Shown here: piece after piece, positions 37,957 to 48,867 of the stretch | Position numbering within the stretch: position 1 is the first letter of the stretch | Layout: each line of letters opens with the position of its first letter | DNA from: Halomonas sp. CH40 | GTDB lineage: Bacteria; Pseudomonadota; Gammaproteobacteria; Pseudomonadales; Halomonadaceae | Length of the DNA: 64,000 bases | Direction: 5' to 3' | Assembly (NCBI GenBank): GCA_041875495.1 | Contig: CP112982.1 | Span: forward strand, 3,603,965-3,667,964 | The notes under the pieces: model-generated | Database searches by the model: none | The model's input: the letters and a program-made list of their open reading frames with translations, nothing else | What the model was told of the DNA's origin: nothing | Program-made: the position numbers and the translations under genes

Positions 37957-39501
37957 TTACCAGGTCTGAGTCGCTTTGAACTGTTCGAGACCCGACTTCA
38001 AGCCGCTTTTGATCTCGTCGTTGTAGTCGCCCGACTGGTTGATCTTATCAAGCAGATCAGCATGCTCTGACTTCATGTAGTCATGCAAGGCACGCTCAAA
38101 ATCGAGCACTTTGCTGACGTCCACGTCGTCCAGATACCCTTCGTTAGCGGCATACAGTGACAATGCCATCTCGGCGACAGACATCGGTGAGTACTGCTTC
38201 TGCTTCATCAGCTCGGTAACCCGCTGACCATGCTCAAGCTGCTTGCGCGTGGCTTCGTCAAGGTCAGAAGCGAACTGAGAGAATGCCGCCAGCTCACGGT
38301 ACTGAGCCAGTGCCAGACGCACACCACCACCCAACTTCTTGATGACTTTGGTTTGTGCTGAACCACCTACGCGAGATACCGAGAGACCTGCGTTAATCGC
38401 CGGACGAATACCGGAGTTGAACAGGTTGGTCTCAAGGAAAATCTGACCGTCAGTGATCGAGATCACGTTGGTCGGAACGAAGGCAGAAACGTCGCCACCC
38501 TGGGTTTCGATGATCGGCAGCGCGGTCAAGGAACCGGTCTTGCCTTTCACTTCACCGTTGGTGAACTTCTCGACGTAGTCAGCATTAACACGTGCTGCAC
38601 GCTCAAGCAGACGCGAGTGCAGGTAGAAAACATCACCCGGGTAGGCTTCACGGCCCGGCGGACGACGCAACAGCAGAGATACCTGACGGTAAGCAACGGC
38701 CTGCTTGGACAGATCGTCGTAGACGATCAGGGCGTTTTCACCGCGGTCACGGAAGTACTCGCCCATGGTGCAGCCAGAGTAGGCCGCCAGGAACTGCATC
38801 GGAGCCGGGTCAGCGGCACCCGCTGCCACGATGATGGTGTGTTCCATGGCGCCATGCTCTTCCAGCTTGCGCACCACGTTGGCAATGGTCGACTGTTTCT
38901 GACCGATGGCAACGTAAACACAGGTCACGCCCTTGCCTTTCTGGTTGATGATGGCATCAATGGCAATGGCGGACTTACCGATCTGGCGGTCACCGATGAT
39001 CAGCTCACGCTGACCACGGCCAATCGGCACCATGGCGTCGATTGACTTGAGACCGGTCTGGATGGGCTCATCAACGGATTGACGGGTGATAACGCCTGGC
39101 GCGACTTTTTCAACGGCATCTGTCATCTTGGCGTTGATGTCGCCCTTGCCGTCAATCGGGTTACCCAGCGCGTCGACGACGCGACCAATCAGTTCAGGAC
39201 CTACCGGCACTTCAAGGATACGACCGGTACACTGGGCGGTCATACCTTCTTCAAGCTGCAGGTAGTCACCCAGCACAACGGCACCTACGGAGTCACGCTC
39301 CAGGTTAAGTACCATGCCGAAAATACTGCCGGGGAATTCAATCATTTCACCAAACATGGCGTCTTCGAGGCCGTGAACTTTCACGATACCGTCGGAAACG
39401 CCAACAATGGTGCCCTGATTACGGGCTTCAGATGCGACGTCAAGCTTATCAATCCGCTGCTTGATGATGTCGCTGATCTCGGAAGGATTCAGTTGCTGCA
39501 T
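37957..39501 (-). CDS. atpA: ATP synthase F1 alpha subunit
   Basis: The 514-residue non-catalytic nucleotide-binding subunit. It starts [17 protein letters not shown]; the P-loop is GDRQIGKSA, followed by [13 protein letters not shown], and the conserved [17 protein letters not shown] carries the arginine finger region. It lies 16 bp after the atpH stop. Confidence 0.98.
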   Translation of the reverse strand: MQQLNPSEISDIIKQRIDKLDVASEARNQGTIVGVSDGIVKVHGLEDAMFGEMIEFPGSIFGMVLNLERDSVGAVVLGDYLQLEEGMTAQCTGRILEVPVGPELIGRVVDALGNPIDGKGDINAKMTDAVEKVAPGVITRQSVDEPIQTGLKSIDAMVPIGRGQRELIIGDRQIGKSAIAIDAIINQKGKGVTCVYVAIGQKQSTIANVVRKLEEHGAMEHTIIVAAGAADPAPMQFLAAYSGCTMGEYFRDRGENALIVYDDLSKQAVAYRQVSLLLRRPPGREAYPGDVFYLHSRLLERAARVNADYVEKFTNGEVKGKTGSLTALPIIETQGGDVSAFVPTNVISITDGQIFLETNLFNSGIRPAINAGLSVSRVGGSAQTKVIKKLGGGVRLALAQYRELAAFSQFASDLDEATRKQLEHGQRVTELMKQKQYSPMSVAEMALSLYAANEGYLDDVDVSKVLDFERALHDYMKSEHADLLDKINQSGDYNDEIKSGLKSGLEQFKATQTW

Positions 39502-39517
39502 GCCATGTCCCTCAGAC

Positions 39518-40054
39518 TCAAGTGGTCAACGCTTCAGAAAGGCGGTTAAGTCGGCCACGTACCGAACCGTCGATAACGGTATCGCCGGCACGCAGAATGA
39601 CACCACCAATCAGCGATTTATCCACTTGAGTAGTAATGGAGATTTCGCGATTGAGACGTTTTTTAAGCGCGTTTGTCAGCTTGGTTTCTTGCTTGCTGTC
39701 GAGCTTAAAGGCTGACGTCACGGTTACGTCGATGCGCTGTTCATGCTCTGCACGCAGTTTTTCGAACTGCTCGGCAATAGCCTTCAGCGCAACGAGCCGA
39801 TGCTGGCGAGCCAGATTGGTCAGAAAACGCTCAAAGGTTTCGTCTGGCTTATTGGGCAACATGCCCACCAGCAACGATACCTTCTGTTCGTTTTCAAGCT
39901 TCGGGCTGCTCAGGAAATAGCGAACGTCTTCGTTCATCACGACCTGGCCCAGAAAGCTCAGGGCTTCTGACCATGCATCCAGCGCGCTGTGATCACGTGC
40001 ATATTCAAACGCCGCCTTAGCGTAAGGACGAGCGACGGTAAGTAATTCCGCCAT
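39518..40054 (-). CDS. atpH: ATP synthase F1 delta subunit
   Basis: The 178-residue peripheral stalk cap linking alpha/beta to the b subunits. It has the N-terminal [12 protein letters not shown] signature and C-terminal [28 protein letters not shown]. The gene order F-H-A is standard. An 11-bp gap separates it from atpF. Confidence 0.97.
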   Translation of the reverse strand: MAELLTVARPYAKAAFEYARDHSALDAWSEALSFLGQVVMNEDVRYFLSSPKLENEQKVSLLVGMLPNKPDETFERFLTNLARQHRLVALKAIAEQFEKLRAEHEQRIDVTVTSAFKLDSKQETKLTNALKKRLNREISITTQVDKSLIGGVILRAGDTVIDGSVRGRLNRLSEALTT

Positions 40055-40065
40055 GGGTCACCTCC

Positions 40066-40536
40066 TTACAGTTCAGCAGCAAGCTCATCAAGCAGCTTGC
40101 GGTGCGCTTTTTCATCGACGGAGTTTTCCAGCACTCGCTCAGCACCTGCTACCGCGAGATGAGAAACCTGAGCACGCAGTTCATCTTTAGCGCGTTGCAC
40201 TTCTTGGTCGATCTCAGCACGGGCACCGGTTATCAAACGTTCGCCTTCAGCACGTGCTTGCTCACGGGCTTCTTCAACAATCTGGGCAGAGCGTTTGTTC
40301 GCCTGATCCAGAATCTGTGAAGCCTGTTCCTTGCTCTCGCGCAGGGTCTGGGCTGCCTGCTCTTGGGCAAGTTCAAGATCGCGAGAAGCACGGCTTGCCG
40401 CGTCCAGACCATCAGCAATTTTCTTCTGGCGCTCATGAAGCGCTGTGCTGATGGGCGGCCACACGTACTTTATGCAAAACCAGACAAAGATCGCAAAGGC
40501 GAACGTCTGCCCGATAAGCGTCATGTTGATATTCAC
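40066..40536 (-). CDS. atpF: ATP synthase Fo b subunit
   Basis: A 156-residue peripheral stalk subunit. An N-terminal membrane helix ([23 protein letters not shown]) is followed by a long charged coiled-coil. The start is a GTG with AGAGG 9 nt upstream; the encoded N-terminus [10 protein letters not shown] lines up with E. coli AtpF. A 22-bp palindrome separates it from atpE. Confidence 0.97.
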   Translation of the reverse strand: MNINMTLIGQTFAFAIFVWFCIKYVWPPISTALHERQKKIADGLDAASRASRDLELAQEQAAQTLRESKEQASQILDQANKRSAQIVEEAREQARAEGERLITGARAEIDQEVQRAKDELRAQVSHLAVAGAERVLENSVDEKAHRKLLDELAAEL

Positions 40537-40581
40537 AGGGATGTACCTCTGACAGTTTCGTGGCGACCGGAATCAAACAAA

Positions 40582-40603
40582 ACCGAGCGGCTAGCCGCTC
40601 GGT
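40582..40603 (-). promoter_or_regulatory. Palindromic hairpin between atpE and atpF (possible partial terminator or mRNA stabiliser)
   Basis: A perfect 22-bp palindrome of ACCGAGCGGCT and its complement, followed on the minus strand by a T-rich stretch TTTTGTTTG. It lies 11 bp after the atpE stop, inside the operon. Because the c subunit is needed in 8-15 copies, a hairpin here could protect or partially terminate the atpE message (inference). Confidence 0.6.
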
Positions 40604-40614
40604 GATAGTATCGA

Positions 40615-40860
<246 letters not shown>

Positions 40861-40901
40861 TCAAGTTGAGGTTCAAGGTTGTGGGTTAATGCGTTGCTCG
40901 G

Positions 40902-41741
<840 letters not shown>

Positions 41742-42149
41742 TCAGTCAGTTGAACGGTGTCTGGGCATCAGCCAAGGGGCTAGCCAATGGGTCAGAACGA
41801 CCGCTACATAAGCGCTAAAAAAGAAAGCGGGGTTTGAGGGAGGCACTACGATAAACACTGTAATGAACAGAACCACCGTCAAACCGAACTTACCCATTTC
41901 TGCCCGTAACAGCCTTTTGGCACTTTGCGAAGCGCGTAGGCGGTGGCTGAGTATACCAGCACGGGCGATAAATATTACATGCGGTATCAGCGCTACCATG
42001 ATGCCAAGCAGGGATGACACAACCCCCGATTTGCCTGAAGACATCATTGCCAGCAACACGAGAAGCAAGGTGATACCCGACTGTGCAATTGCTAATCGGC
42101 GGATGTAGGCCTGACGTCGCTGTACTTCTTTGCGTAACCGCTGCTGCAT
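41742..42149 (-). CDS. atpI: ATP synthase assembly protein I
   Basis: A 135-residue membrane protein with four hydrophobic segments and a basic N-terminus (MQQRLRKEVQRRQAYIRRL). It helps assemble the c-ring and is the usual first gene of the operon. Its promoter is visible about 80 bp upstream. Confidence 0.9.
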   Translation of the reverse strand: MQQRLRKEVQRRQAYIRRLAIAQSGITLLLVLLAMMSSGKSGVVSSLLGIMVALIPHVIFIARAGILSHRLRASQSAKRLLRAEMGKFGLTVVLFITVFIVVPPSNPAFFFSAYVAVVLTHWLAPWLMPRHRSTD

Positions 42150-42224
42150 AATGATTGTGATCCATAATTCAAGGCGCTTATGCTACACATGCGATCTGGT
42201 CACAATCTGCACAAATCTTGCGCG

Positions 42225-42253
42225 ATTATAGGGAAGCGCTATCGACCCTTCAA
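42225..42253 (-). promoter_or_regulatory. Sigma-70 promoter of the atp operon
   Basis: On the minus strand, TTGAAG (complement of 42248-42253), a 17-bp spacer and a consensus TATAAT (complement of 42225-42230), about 75 bp upstream of the atpI start. Read by eye; no other strong candidate lies in the 200 bp between parB and atpI. Confidence 0.65.
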
Positions 42254-42349
42254 CCAAAGCAGGCGCTTTTTATCCGCTTGATAGACAACTTGCGACCAAA
42301 GGGGGAAGAATTGTCAACATTACTGACTTTCCCCGCGATAATCCTAATT

Positions 42350-43288
42350 TTACTGAATATGCTCCAGAATACCGTCAAGCTCTTCCAGGCTGGTGTAGCG
42401 AATGGTCAACTTGCCCTTGCCTTTCTGGCCGTGCTGGATCGAAACCGCTGCGCCCAGACGCTCACTCAAACGGGTTTCCAGGCTCGCCACGTCAGGCGAT
42501 TGGGCCTGACGGCTTTTTGCCCGGGCAGGCTCGCCTTGTGTTTGATACTTTTTGACCAGCGCTTCGGTAGCACGCACCGTCAGGTCATTGTTAACCACTT
42601 CATGGGCCAGCTGACGCTGCTGGGCTGCCCCTAAAGAAAGTAGGGCGCGGGCGTGGCCCATATCCAGGTCACCGCGCTCGAGCAGCGTCTGGACTTCCGG
42701 ATCCAACGCCAGCAAGCGCAGCAGGTTAGCCACCTGAGTCCGGGATTTACCTACCGCGTCTGCAATCTGTTGCTGGGTCAGCTCGAACTCTTCACCCAGA
42801 CGCTTGAGCGCCATGGCTTCTTCCACGACGTTGAGGTTTTCGCGCTGGATATTTTCGATCAGCGCCAGCGCCAGGGCAGTGTCATCACTGACATCGCGGA
42901 TAACCGCAGGGATCACATCCAGTTCAGCCAGCTGCGCAGCACGCCAGCGCCGTTCGCCAGCAATGATTTCATAGCGAGCGTCGCCCACCGGGCGGACAAC
43001 GATGGGTTGCATAACCCCCTGGGCGCGAATTGAGTCGGCCAGTTCTTCCAGCGCTTCCGGCTGAATATCCCGGCGCGGCTGATATTTACCTCGCGTCAGT
43101 TGGCCAAGGGGCAAACGTTCCAGGCGTTCGCCATCAACACCGGATGTGTTACCAGTGTCCGCCAGCTCCTGACCTTCCTGCTCAGCCAGGGGCACATTGT
43201 CGCTGGGGAGTTCGAGACTGCTACGACGCCGGGCACCAGCGCCAATCAGGGCATCCAGGCCGCGTCCCAACGCACGTTTTTGCGTCAT
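42350..43288 (-). CDS. parB: Chromosome-partitioning protein ParB (CTPase, parS-binding)
   Basis: A 312-residue protein that binds parS sites and spreads as a CTP-dependent clamp. It begins KRALGRGLDALIG. The N-terminal CTP-binding domain has the GERRWRAAQ motif; the helix-turn-helix (LTQQQIADAVGKSRTQVANLLRLLAL) follows, and the C-terminal dimerisation domain ends LTIRYTSLEELDGILEHIQ. It lies 66 bp after parA. Confidence 0.97.
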   Translation of the reverse strand: MTQKRALGRGLDALIGAGARRRSSLELPSDNVPLAEQEGQELADTGNTSGVDGERLERLPLGQLTRGKYQPRRDIQPEALEELADSIRAQGVMQPIVVRPVGDARYEIIAGERRWRAAQLAELDVIPAVIRDVSDDTALALALIENIQRENLNVVEEAMALKRLGEEFELTQQQIADAVGKSRTQVANLLRLLALDPEVQTLLERGDLDMGHARALLSLGAAQQRQLAHEVVNNDLTVRATEALVKKYQTQGEPARAKSRQAQSPDVASLETRLSERLGAAVSIQHGQKGKGKLTIRYTSLEELDGILEHIQ

Positions 43289-43354
43289 TGCTTTCCCTCG
43301 TTAATCAACGAATTAAGTCTATGCGCCACACCCCTGCTACCAGCCAGGCTCACA

Positions 43355-44122
43355 TTATAATGACAGCCGCTTGATCAGCTCTTTAGCCAATACCCGATAC
43401 GCCTGACTACCGCGGGACAGACGCGCGTATTTGGTCACCGGCATACCGTGACTGGGCGCTTCTGCTACCTTGATGTTACGCGGAATCGTGGCTTTAAGCA
43501 GGGCATCGCCAAAATACTCGCGCAGCTGTTTATCCACTTCGCGGGTCAAACTGGTGCGCTTATCGTACATGGTGCGCAGAATACCGGAAACGGCCAGCTG
43601 TGGGTTAACGCTTTCCTTGATCTGTTCAACCGTATCAAGCAGCGCCGATAGGCCTTCAAGGGCGTAAAATTCGCACTGCAGGGGAATCAGCACCCCATCA
43701 GCGGCGGTCAGGGCGTTGACAGTCAGCATATTCAGCGACGGTGGGCAGTCAATCAGGACAACATCATAGTCTTCTGCCACTCCCTTGAGGGCAGAGGCCA
43801 ACCGACTCTGAGGGTTCTCAGCGTCCAGCAGCTCCACTTCAGCGGCGGTCAGGTCGCCGTTACCCGGCAGTACATCAAACCCTGCGGGAAGCTTGCTAAC
43901 AATAATATCTTTTGCCTGGGCATCGCCGACCAGCACATCCAGCACGCTGGCTTCCAGAGCGTGTTTATCAATGCCGCTGCCCATACTGGCATGGCCCTGT
44001 GGGTCGAGATCAACAAGCAGTACACGGCGATCCAGGGCGGCAAGGCTAGCGGCCAGATTAACAGCTGAGGTGGTTTTACCTACGCCGCCTTTCTGGTTGG
44101 TCAGGGCAATGATCTGGCTCAC
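43355..44122 (-). CDS. parA: Chromosome-partitioning ATPase ParA (Soj)
   Basis: A 255-residue P-loop ATPase with the deviant Walker A motif KGGVGKTT (residues 11-18), RVLLVDLDPQGHASMG and DVVLIDCPPSL. No N-terminal DNA-binding extension, so it is the chromosomal Ia/Soj type. The start is a GTG overlapping the TGA of rsmG, with AAGGAG upstream. Confidence 0.97.
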   Translation of the reverse strand: MSQIIALTNQKGGVGKTTSAVNLAASLAALDRRVLLVDLDPQGHASMGSGIDKHALEASVLDVLVGDAQAKDIIVSKLPAGFDVLPGNGDLTAAEVELLDAENPQSRLASALKGVAEDYDVVLIDCPPSLNMLTVNALTAADGVLIPLQCEFYALEGLSALLDTVEQIKESVNPQLAVSGILRTMYDKRTSLTREVDKQLREYFGDALLKATIPRNIKVAEAPSHGMPVTKYARLSRGSQAYRVLAKELIKRLSL

Positions 44123-44787
44123 TTACACAACTCCTTTTGGGTCAGGATCAATAGCTGCCGCTCAGCGGCATCATAGGGCACCTGCAATAAATGGCGGGCC
44201 TGCAGAGTGACGTCTCCAGGCAGGGCGTCAAGCTCATCATCCACTCCTGGCCCTTTCATTGCCAGCCATTGCCCTTTACTTGTCGGCAGTGTCCGGGTCA
44301 GGGCAATAAAATCGCCCAGGCTGGCAAAGGCACGGGAAATCACTTGATCAAAGGTGCCGGCTGCAAACTGCTCCACCCGGGTTTGTACAGGGGTGACATT
44401 GTTGATGCCCAATTCCATGACCGCCTGACGCTGGAAGCGTACCTTTTTGCCATTGCTATCGACCAGCGTCACCGCGAGGTCAGGATTAAGAATGGCCAGC
44501 ACCAGACCGGGAAAACCCGGCCCGGCCCCCACATCAAGTAAGCGAGGGCCGCTCACAAAAGGCGCGACTGAGGCGCTGTCCAGCAGGTGGCGGGAAATCA
44601 TGTCATGGATATCCCGCACAGCCGTGAGGTTATAAGCCCGGTTCCACTTGTGCAACAGGGCTAAAAGCCCCAGCAGCTGGTTGCGCTGTTGCGCCGTGGT
44701 AGTCAGGCCAAGCTCCCCAAGCCCTTTATCCAACTTTCCTGTAACGTCATTGGGAAGTGAGTGTATCAGGGTGTTCAGGCCACTCAT
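44119..44787 (-). CDS. rsmG: 16S rRNA (guanine(527)-N7)-methyltransferase
   Basis: A 222-residue SAM-dependent methyltransferase (GidB). The SAM loop is [29 protein letters not shown] and [13 protein letters not shown] follow. It overlaps mnmG by the 4-bp ATGA junction and parA by GTGA, so the three genes are tightly coupled. Confidence 0.97.
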   Translation of the reverse strand: MSGLNTLIHSLPNDVTGKLDKGLGELGLTTTAQQRNQLLGLLALLHKWNRAYNLTAVRDIHDMISRHLLDSASVAPFVSGPRLLDVGAGPGFPGLVLAILNPDLAVTLVDSNGKKVRFQRQAVMELGINNVTPVQTRVEQFAAGTFDQVISRAFASLGDFIALTRTLPTSKGQWLAMKGPGVDDELDALPGDVTLQARHLLQVPYDAAERQLLILTQKELCK

Positions 44788-46688
44788 CCCGTTGCAACCT
44801 CACTGTTTTCGATCAACCGGCGTTTTTTCAGGTGGATCAACAGAATCGAGACGGCTGCAGGGGTGACACCGGAAATTCGCGCGGCTTGCCCCAAGGTTTG
44901 AGGACGCGTTTCCGCCAGTTTCTGACGAATTTCATTGGATAGCCCTTCTACCCGCTGATAGTCGATTTCTGCTGGAAGCAGCGTGGCTTCATGGCGTTTG
45001 AGTTTATCAATCTCGTCCTGCTGACGGTCGATATACCCTTGATATTTAGCTTGGATCTGCACCTGCTCAGTAACATCGGCCTCGTTGACTGCCTGACCGT
45101 CAATACCTGGAAGTTCGGCGACATCGGAATAGACCAGCTCCGGGCGTTTAAGCAAATCGCTCAGGCGATATTCACGACTCAGGGGGTTACCGATCTTGGC
45201 CACCAGCTGTTCGGCAGCCGCTGATCCGGGTTGAACCCAGGTAGATTCCAGCCGCTGTGTTTCGCGCTCAATGGCGTCACGCTTGCGGCTGAACGTCTGC
45301 CAGCGGTATTCATCCACCAGGCCCAACTGATGGCCGATTTCTGTCAGGCGCAGGTCAGCGTTGTCTTCACGTAGCAGCAAACGGTATTCAGCCCGTGAAG
45401 TAAACATACGGTAAGGCTCTTTGGTGCCGAGGGTAATCAGGTCGTCAACCAATACGCCGAGGTAAGCTTCATCGCGGCGCGGCCACCAGGCGTCTAACCC
45501 CTTGGCACGGCGAGCAGCGTTGAGTCCGGCCAGAAGCCCTTGTGCACCGGCTTCTTCATAACCGGTGGTACCGTTGATCTGCCCGGCAAAAAACAGGCTG
45601 TGGATAAATTTGGTTTCCAATGAGTGTTTAAGATCACGGGGATCAAAGAAATCATACTCAATGGCGTAGCCAGGCCGGGTGATATGGGCATTTTCCAACC
45701 CTTTGATGGAGCGTACTACCCGCAGCTGAATATCGAAGGGTAGTGAGGTGGAAATGCCGTTGGGATACAGCTCATGGGTGTCCAGCCCTTCTGGCTCGAT
45801 AAAGATCTGGTGGCTGGATTTGTCGGCAAAACGATGCACCTTGTCTTCAATCGAAGGGCAGTAACGCGGCCCAATGCCTTCAATCGTGCCGGAGTACATC
45901 GGCGAGCGATCAAGATTAGCCAGAATCAGCTCATGAGTCTGAGGGTTGGTGTGGGCAATATGGCAACTCACCTGACGCGGATGCATGGCCTGATTTCCCA
46001 GATAGGACATCACCGGCGTAGGCGTGTCACCAGGCTGTTCTTCAAGCTGGCTAAAATCGACGGTTTTGGCATCCAGGCGCGGCGGTGTACCGGTTTTCAG
46101 GCGGTCGACCCGTAACGGCAAGGCTCTCAGACGTTCTGCCAGCGCGTTGGACGGTGGGTCACCCGCGCGGCCACCACGGCTTTGATCCATCCCGATATGC
46201 ATGACGCCACCGAGAAAAGTGCCTGTGCATAACACCACCGATTCGGCATGAAAACGTATGCCGGTTTCGGTGACCACGCCTCTGACCGTGTCATTTTCAA
46301 CCATCAGATCGCCTGCAGCCTGCTGAAAAATCGTCAGGTTGGGCTGGTTTTCCAGCAAGCCACGGATGGCTGCCTTGTAGCGAACCCGATCTGCCTGGGC
46401 ACGGGTAGCCCTCACTGCTGGCCCCTTGCGGGCATTGAGAACCCGGAACTGGATGCCACCGAGATCTGTTGCCAACCCCATTGCTCCGCCAAGCGCATCG
46501 ATTTCCTTGACCAGATGGCTTTTGCCAATCCCGCCAATGGCGGGGTTGCAGGACATTTGCCCCAGGGTTTCAACGTTGTGGGTTAGCAACAGGGTTTGAC
46601 AACCCATACGAGCAGAGGCCAGTGCGGCTTCGGTTCCCGCATGGCCCCCGCCGATGACAATAACGTCAAAGCGGTCGGGATAGTTCAT
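44784..46688 (-). CDS. mnmG: tRNA uridine-5-carboxymethylaminomethyl modification enzyme MnmG
   Basis: A 634-residue FAD protein (GidA) that with MnmE installs the (c)mnm5 group on wobble U34. The FAD-binding [21 protein letters not shown] lies at the N-terminus, followed by [21 protein letters not shown] and the signature [11 protein letters not shown]. The C-terminal helical MnmE-binding domain is complete. Its partner gene mnmE is 13 kb away on the same strand instead of adjacent. Confidence 0.98.
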   Translation of the reverse strand: MNYPDRFDVIVIGGGHAGTEAALASARMGCQTLLLTHNVETLGQMSCNPAIGGIGKSHLVKEIDALGGAMGLATDLGGIQFRVLNARKGPAVRATRAQADRVRYKAAIRGLLENQPNLTIFQQAAGDLMVENDTVRGVVTETGIRFHAESVVLCTGTFLGGVMHIGMDQSRGGRAGDPPSNALAERLRALPLRVDRLKTGTPPRLDAKTVDFSQLEEQPGDTPTPVMSYLGNQAMHPRQVSCHIAHTNPQTHELILANLDRSPMYSGTIEGIGPRYCPSIEDKVHRFADKSSHQIFIEPEGLDTHELYPNGISTSLPFDIQLRVVRSIKGLENAHITRPGYAIEYDFFDPRDLKHSLETKFIHSLFFAGQINGTTGYEEAGAQGLLAGLNAARRAKGLDAWWPRRDEAYLGVLVDDLITLGTKEPYRMFTSRAEYRLLLREDNADLRLTEIGHQLGLVDEYRWQTFSRKRDAIERETQRLESTWVQPGSAAAEQLVAKIGNPLSREYRLSDLLKRPELVYSDVAELPGIDGQAVNEADVTEQVQIQAKYQGYIDRQQDEIDKLKRHEATLLPAEIDYQRVEGLSNEIRQKLAETRPQTLGQAARISGVTPAAVSILLIHLKKRRLIENSEVATG

Positions 46689-47171
46689 GACATCTCATCC
46701 TGAATTTTGGGCGGCATTGAATTGAACAATCTATTGCCGCTGTGATCTGGCCGGACAGTATAAACCTCCTGTGGGTAACCGTCAGGTTTTTCCACATGGT
46801 AAATGACAGAGCTGACTGCTTTTAGTAATAATATAAAGATTAAATAAAAGAACTTCTGTAAATGCTGTTACTACTAGTGTGGATAAAAACTGTGGTTAAG
46901 TGATATTTATCTATTAATTTCAGATGCTTATAATGTTGACAAAGATGTTTATGAGTTGCGTAGGGAGCGGGTATAAACCGTCATGAACCTGTGGATGAAA
47001 TAGCGACTTACCCACAGGGCAAGTTGACCCCTGCTTATCCACCGACCCGTACATGGGTTGTGAGCCTAGCTGTGAACAAGTGGCTATTCTAGCGGCGCTA
47101 CCCTGCAAAGGCTGGCATAGAGGCGTATACGTAGGTTGCCCAGCAGCTGTAAAAATTAATTATCCACAGGC
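46689..47171. other. DnaA-box-rich non-coding region upstream of mnmG (oriC-like)
   Basis: About 480 bp without a gene. Perfect DnaA boxes (TTATCCACA) lie at 46878-46886 (minus) and 47160-47168 (plus). Boxes with a single difference from it lie at 46770-46778 (TTACCCACA, minus), 46788-46796 (TTTTCCACA, plus, within the TTWTNCACA consensus), 46891-46899 (TTAACCACA, minus), 46990-46998 (TCATCCACA, minus), 47008-47016 (TTACCCACA, plus) and 47035-47043 (TTATCCACC, plus). AT-rich tracts at 46818-46860 and 46900-46945 could unwind. In E. coli oriC lies beside mnmG; in Pseudomonas-type genomes it lies beside dnaA. Function here is not proven. Confidence 0.7.
46757..46785 (-). promoter_or_regulatory. 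Probable mnmG promoter containing a DnaA box in its spacer
   Basis: On the minus strand, CTGACG (46780-46785), a 17-bp spacer and TATACT (46757-46762), 69 bp upstream of the mnmG ATG. The spacer contains TTACCCACA (46770-46778), so DnaA bound there would block RNA polymerase. Confidence 0.5.
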
Positions 47172-47199
47172 AAAAAAAAGCCTGTCACAGGGACAGGCT
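47172..47199 (-). terminator. Terminator downstream of the amino-acid ABC transporter operon
   Basis: Hairpin AGCCTGTC-ACAGG-GACAGGCT (47179-47199) followed on the minus strand by eight T's. It ends the transporter operon and insulates the DnaA-box region beside it. Confidence 0.88.
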
Positions 47200-47214
47200 A
47201 TAAATTAGCGGGTT

Positions 47215-47277
47215 TTGACGTGCCTTTTTGGTGCTTAAAACACCTCTCTGGCAGCTTGTTTACTATAGGCACGTCAA
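47215..47277. repeat. Inverted repeat spanning the end of the ABC ATPase gene
   Basis: TTGACGTGCC (47215-47224) and GGCACGTCAA (47268-47277) are perfect inverted 10-mers separated by 43 bp; the right arm covers the stop codon of the ATPase gene. Purpose unknown; it might fold the 3' end of the mRNA ahead of the terminator. Confidence 0.6.
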
Positions 47278-48032
47278 TGTTTCAGTACCCTGGCCAGGAA
47301 GGATTGGGTACGTTCGTGCTGAGGTTTATCAAACAATTGTTGCGGTGGCCCCTGCTCGGTAATTTCACCCTGATGGATGTAGATAACCCGGTCAGCGACT
47401 TCACGGGCAAAGCCCATTTCATGAGTGACAATCACCATGGTCATGCCTTCCTTGGCCAGTTCACGCATGGCATCCAGCACTTCACCAATCATTTCCGGGT
47501 CAAGGGCCGAGGTTGGCTCATCAAACAGCATCAGACGCGGTTCCATGGCCAGTGCACGGGCCAGGGCCACACGCTGCTGCTGGCCGCCTGAGAGCTGGGT
47601 AGGCGATTTCTTGGCCTGGTCGGCAATACCCACCCGTTCAAGCAGGCGCATGGCCGTTTCCTCGGCGTCTTCACGGTTCCAGCCGCGTACTTTCATGGGT
47701 GCCAGGGTGATGTTGTCGAGAACGCTAAGGTGCGGAAAGAGGTTGAACTGCTGGAATACCATGCCGACTTCAGTGCGGATCTGTTGCAGCGCCTTGGTGC
47801 TTTTACCAAAGGGCATGAGGTCATGACCATCAACAGTGAGGTTGCCGGACTGAAACTCTTCCAGGCCATTGATACAGCGGATCAGGGTGGACTTACCCGA
47901 ACCGCTGGCGCCGATCACAACGACGACTTCACCTGGCACGATTTCCAGGTTGATATCTTTGAGAACATGCAGGCTGCCAAAGTGCTTATTCAACTTCTGC
48001 ATGGTGACGATAGGCTGCGTCGAATCATTCAT
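47274..48032 (-). CDS. Polar amino-acid ABC transporter ATP-binding protein
   Basis: A 252-residue ATPase of the GlnQ/HisP class. Walker [11 protein letters not shown]-loop [17 protein letters not shown], signature LSGGQQQR, Walker [15 protein letters not shown] and the switch histidine [13 protein letters not shown] are all present. It is the last gene of a three-gene operon (binding protein, permease, ATPase); the permease stop is 10 bp upstream. Substrate probably glutamine, glutamate or another polar amino acid. Confidence 0.94.
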   Translation of the reverse strand: MNDSTQPIVTMQKLNKHFGSLHVLKDINLEIVPGEVVVVIGASGSGKSTLIRCINGLEEFQSGNLTVDGHDLMPFGKSTKALQQIRTEVGMVFQQFNLFPHLSVLDNITLAPMKVRGWNREDAEETAMRLLERVGIADQAKKSPTQLSGGQQQRVALARALAMEPRLMLFDEPTSALDPEMIGEVLDAMRELAKEGMTMVIVTHEMGFAREVADRVIYIHQGEITEQGPPQQLFDKPQHERTQSFLARVLKH

Positions 48033-48042
48033 GTCTGCGTCC

Positions 48043-48714
48043 TTATTGTCCTGCCAGGCCTCTGCGCTCCAGTTGGCGCAGCAGGATTGAAAGCGACCAG
48101 GTGATAATCAGGTAAAGCATGGCCACCATCAGATAGACCTCCATGGCGGTGAAGGTAGTCGCGATGTAGATCTGCCCCTGGCGGACCAGTTCGCCTACCC
48201 CAATCACCGAAAACAGTGAGGTGTCCTTGATGCTGATGATGCCCTGATTGCCTAGAGAGGGAATCATGCGCCGAAAGGCCTGGGGCCAGATGACATAACG
48301 AAACGCCTGGGTTCTTGACAGCCCAAGGGAGAGCGATGCCTCGCGCTGGCCGCGTTCCATGGATTGAACGCCACCGCGCACGATCTCGGAGATATAGGCC
48401 CCTGAGTTGACCGCAATGGCCGCTATACCTGCTGTCAGAGCGTTGATCGGACTACCCAGCAGTTGCGGCAGGCCATAAAAGATAAACAGCACCTGCACCA
48501 GGATTGGAGTGCCGCGAAATACTTCGATATACACGATGGCAGGCCAGCGCAGCCAGCGGATAGGGCTGATACGCAGGAGACCGAAAAAGATACCGATAAA
48601 GAAACCGAATGCCAAACCACCGAAAGAAATCAGTAGTGTCCATGGAATCCCTGGCAACAGATGGGGAATTGAACCGAAGGCGGCCCCCCAATCAAACTGA
48701 AATGTACTATCCAC
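48043..48714 (-). CDS. Polar amino-acid ABC transporter permease
   Basis: A 223-residue inner-membrane subunit of the HisM/GlnP family. It has TWTLxISFxG-type [20 protein letters not shown], then [23 protein letters not shown] and the EAA loop [34 protein letters not shown]. The start is GTG at 48714, preceded by CAGGAGA; the longer ATG frame to 48777 has no Shine-Dalgarno and overlaps a hairpin region. Confidence 0.92.
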   Translation of the reverse strand: MDSTFQFDWGAAFGSIPHLLPGIPWTLLISFGGLAFGFFIGIFFGLLRISPIRWLRWPAIVYIEVFRGTPILVQVLFIFYGLPQLLGSPINALTAGIAAIAVNSGAYISEIVRGGVQSMERGQREASLSLGLSRTQAFRYVIWPQAFRRMIPSLGNQGIISIKDTSLFSVIGVGELVRQGQIYIATTFTAMEVYLMVAMLYLIITWSLSILLRQLERRGLAGQ

Positions 48715-48763
48715 GCGCGATCTCCTGAAAAGTGACCCTGTAAAAAGAGACCCTGAAATGACG

Positions 48764-48791
48764 CAGGGCCGAGTCAATTAACCCGGCCCTG
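48764..48791 (-). promoter_or_regulatory. Intercistronic hairpin between binding-protein and permease genes
   Basis: Arms CAGGGCCG (48764-48771) and CGGCCCTG (48784-48791) around 12 nt, with no T run. Such stems after a binding-protein gene usually protect its mRNA so that it is made in excess over the membrane subunits (known from hisJ/malE-type operons; inferred here). Confidence 0.6.
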
Positions 48792-48867
48792 ATCAGCATT
48801 TTCCGACGTAATCCTGTGATCAGGACAGTCGGTAAGCCGCAGGCTTTATACCGCCCGCAGACATTGC

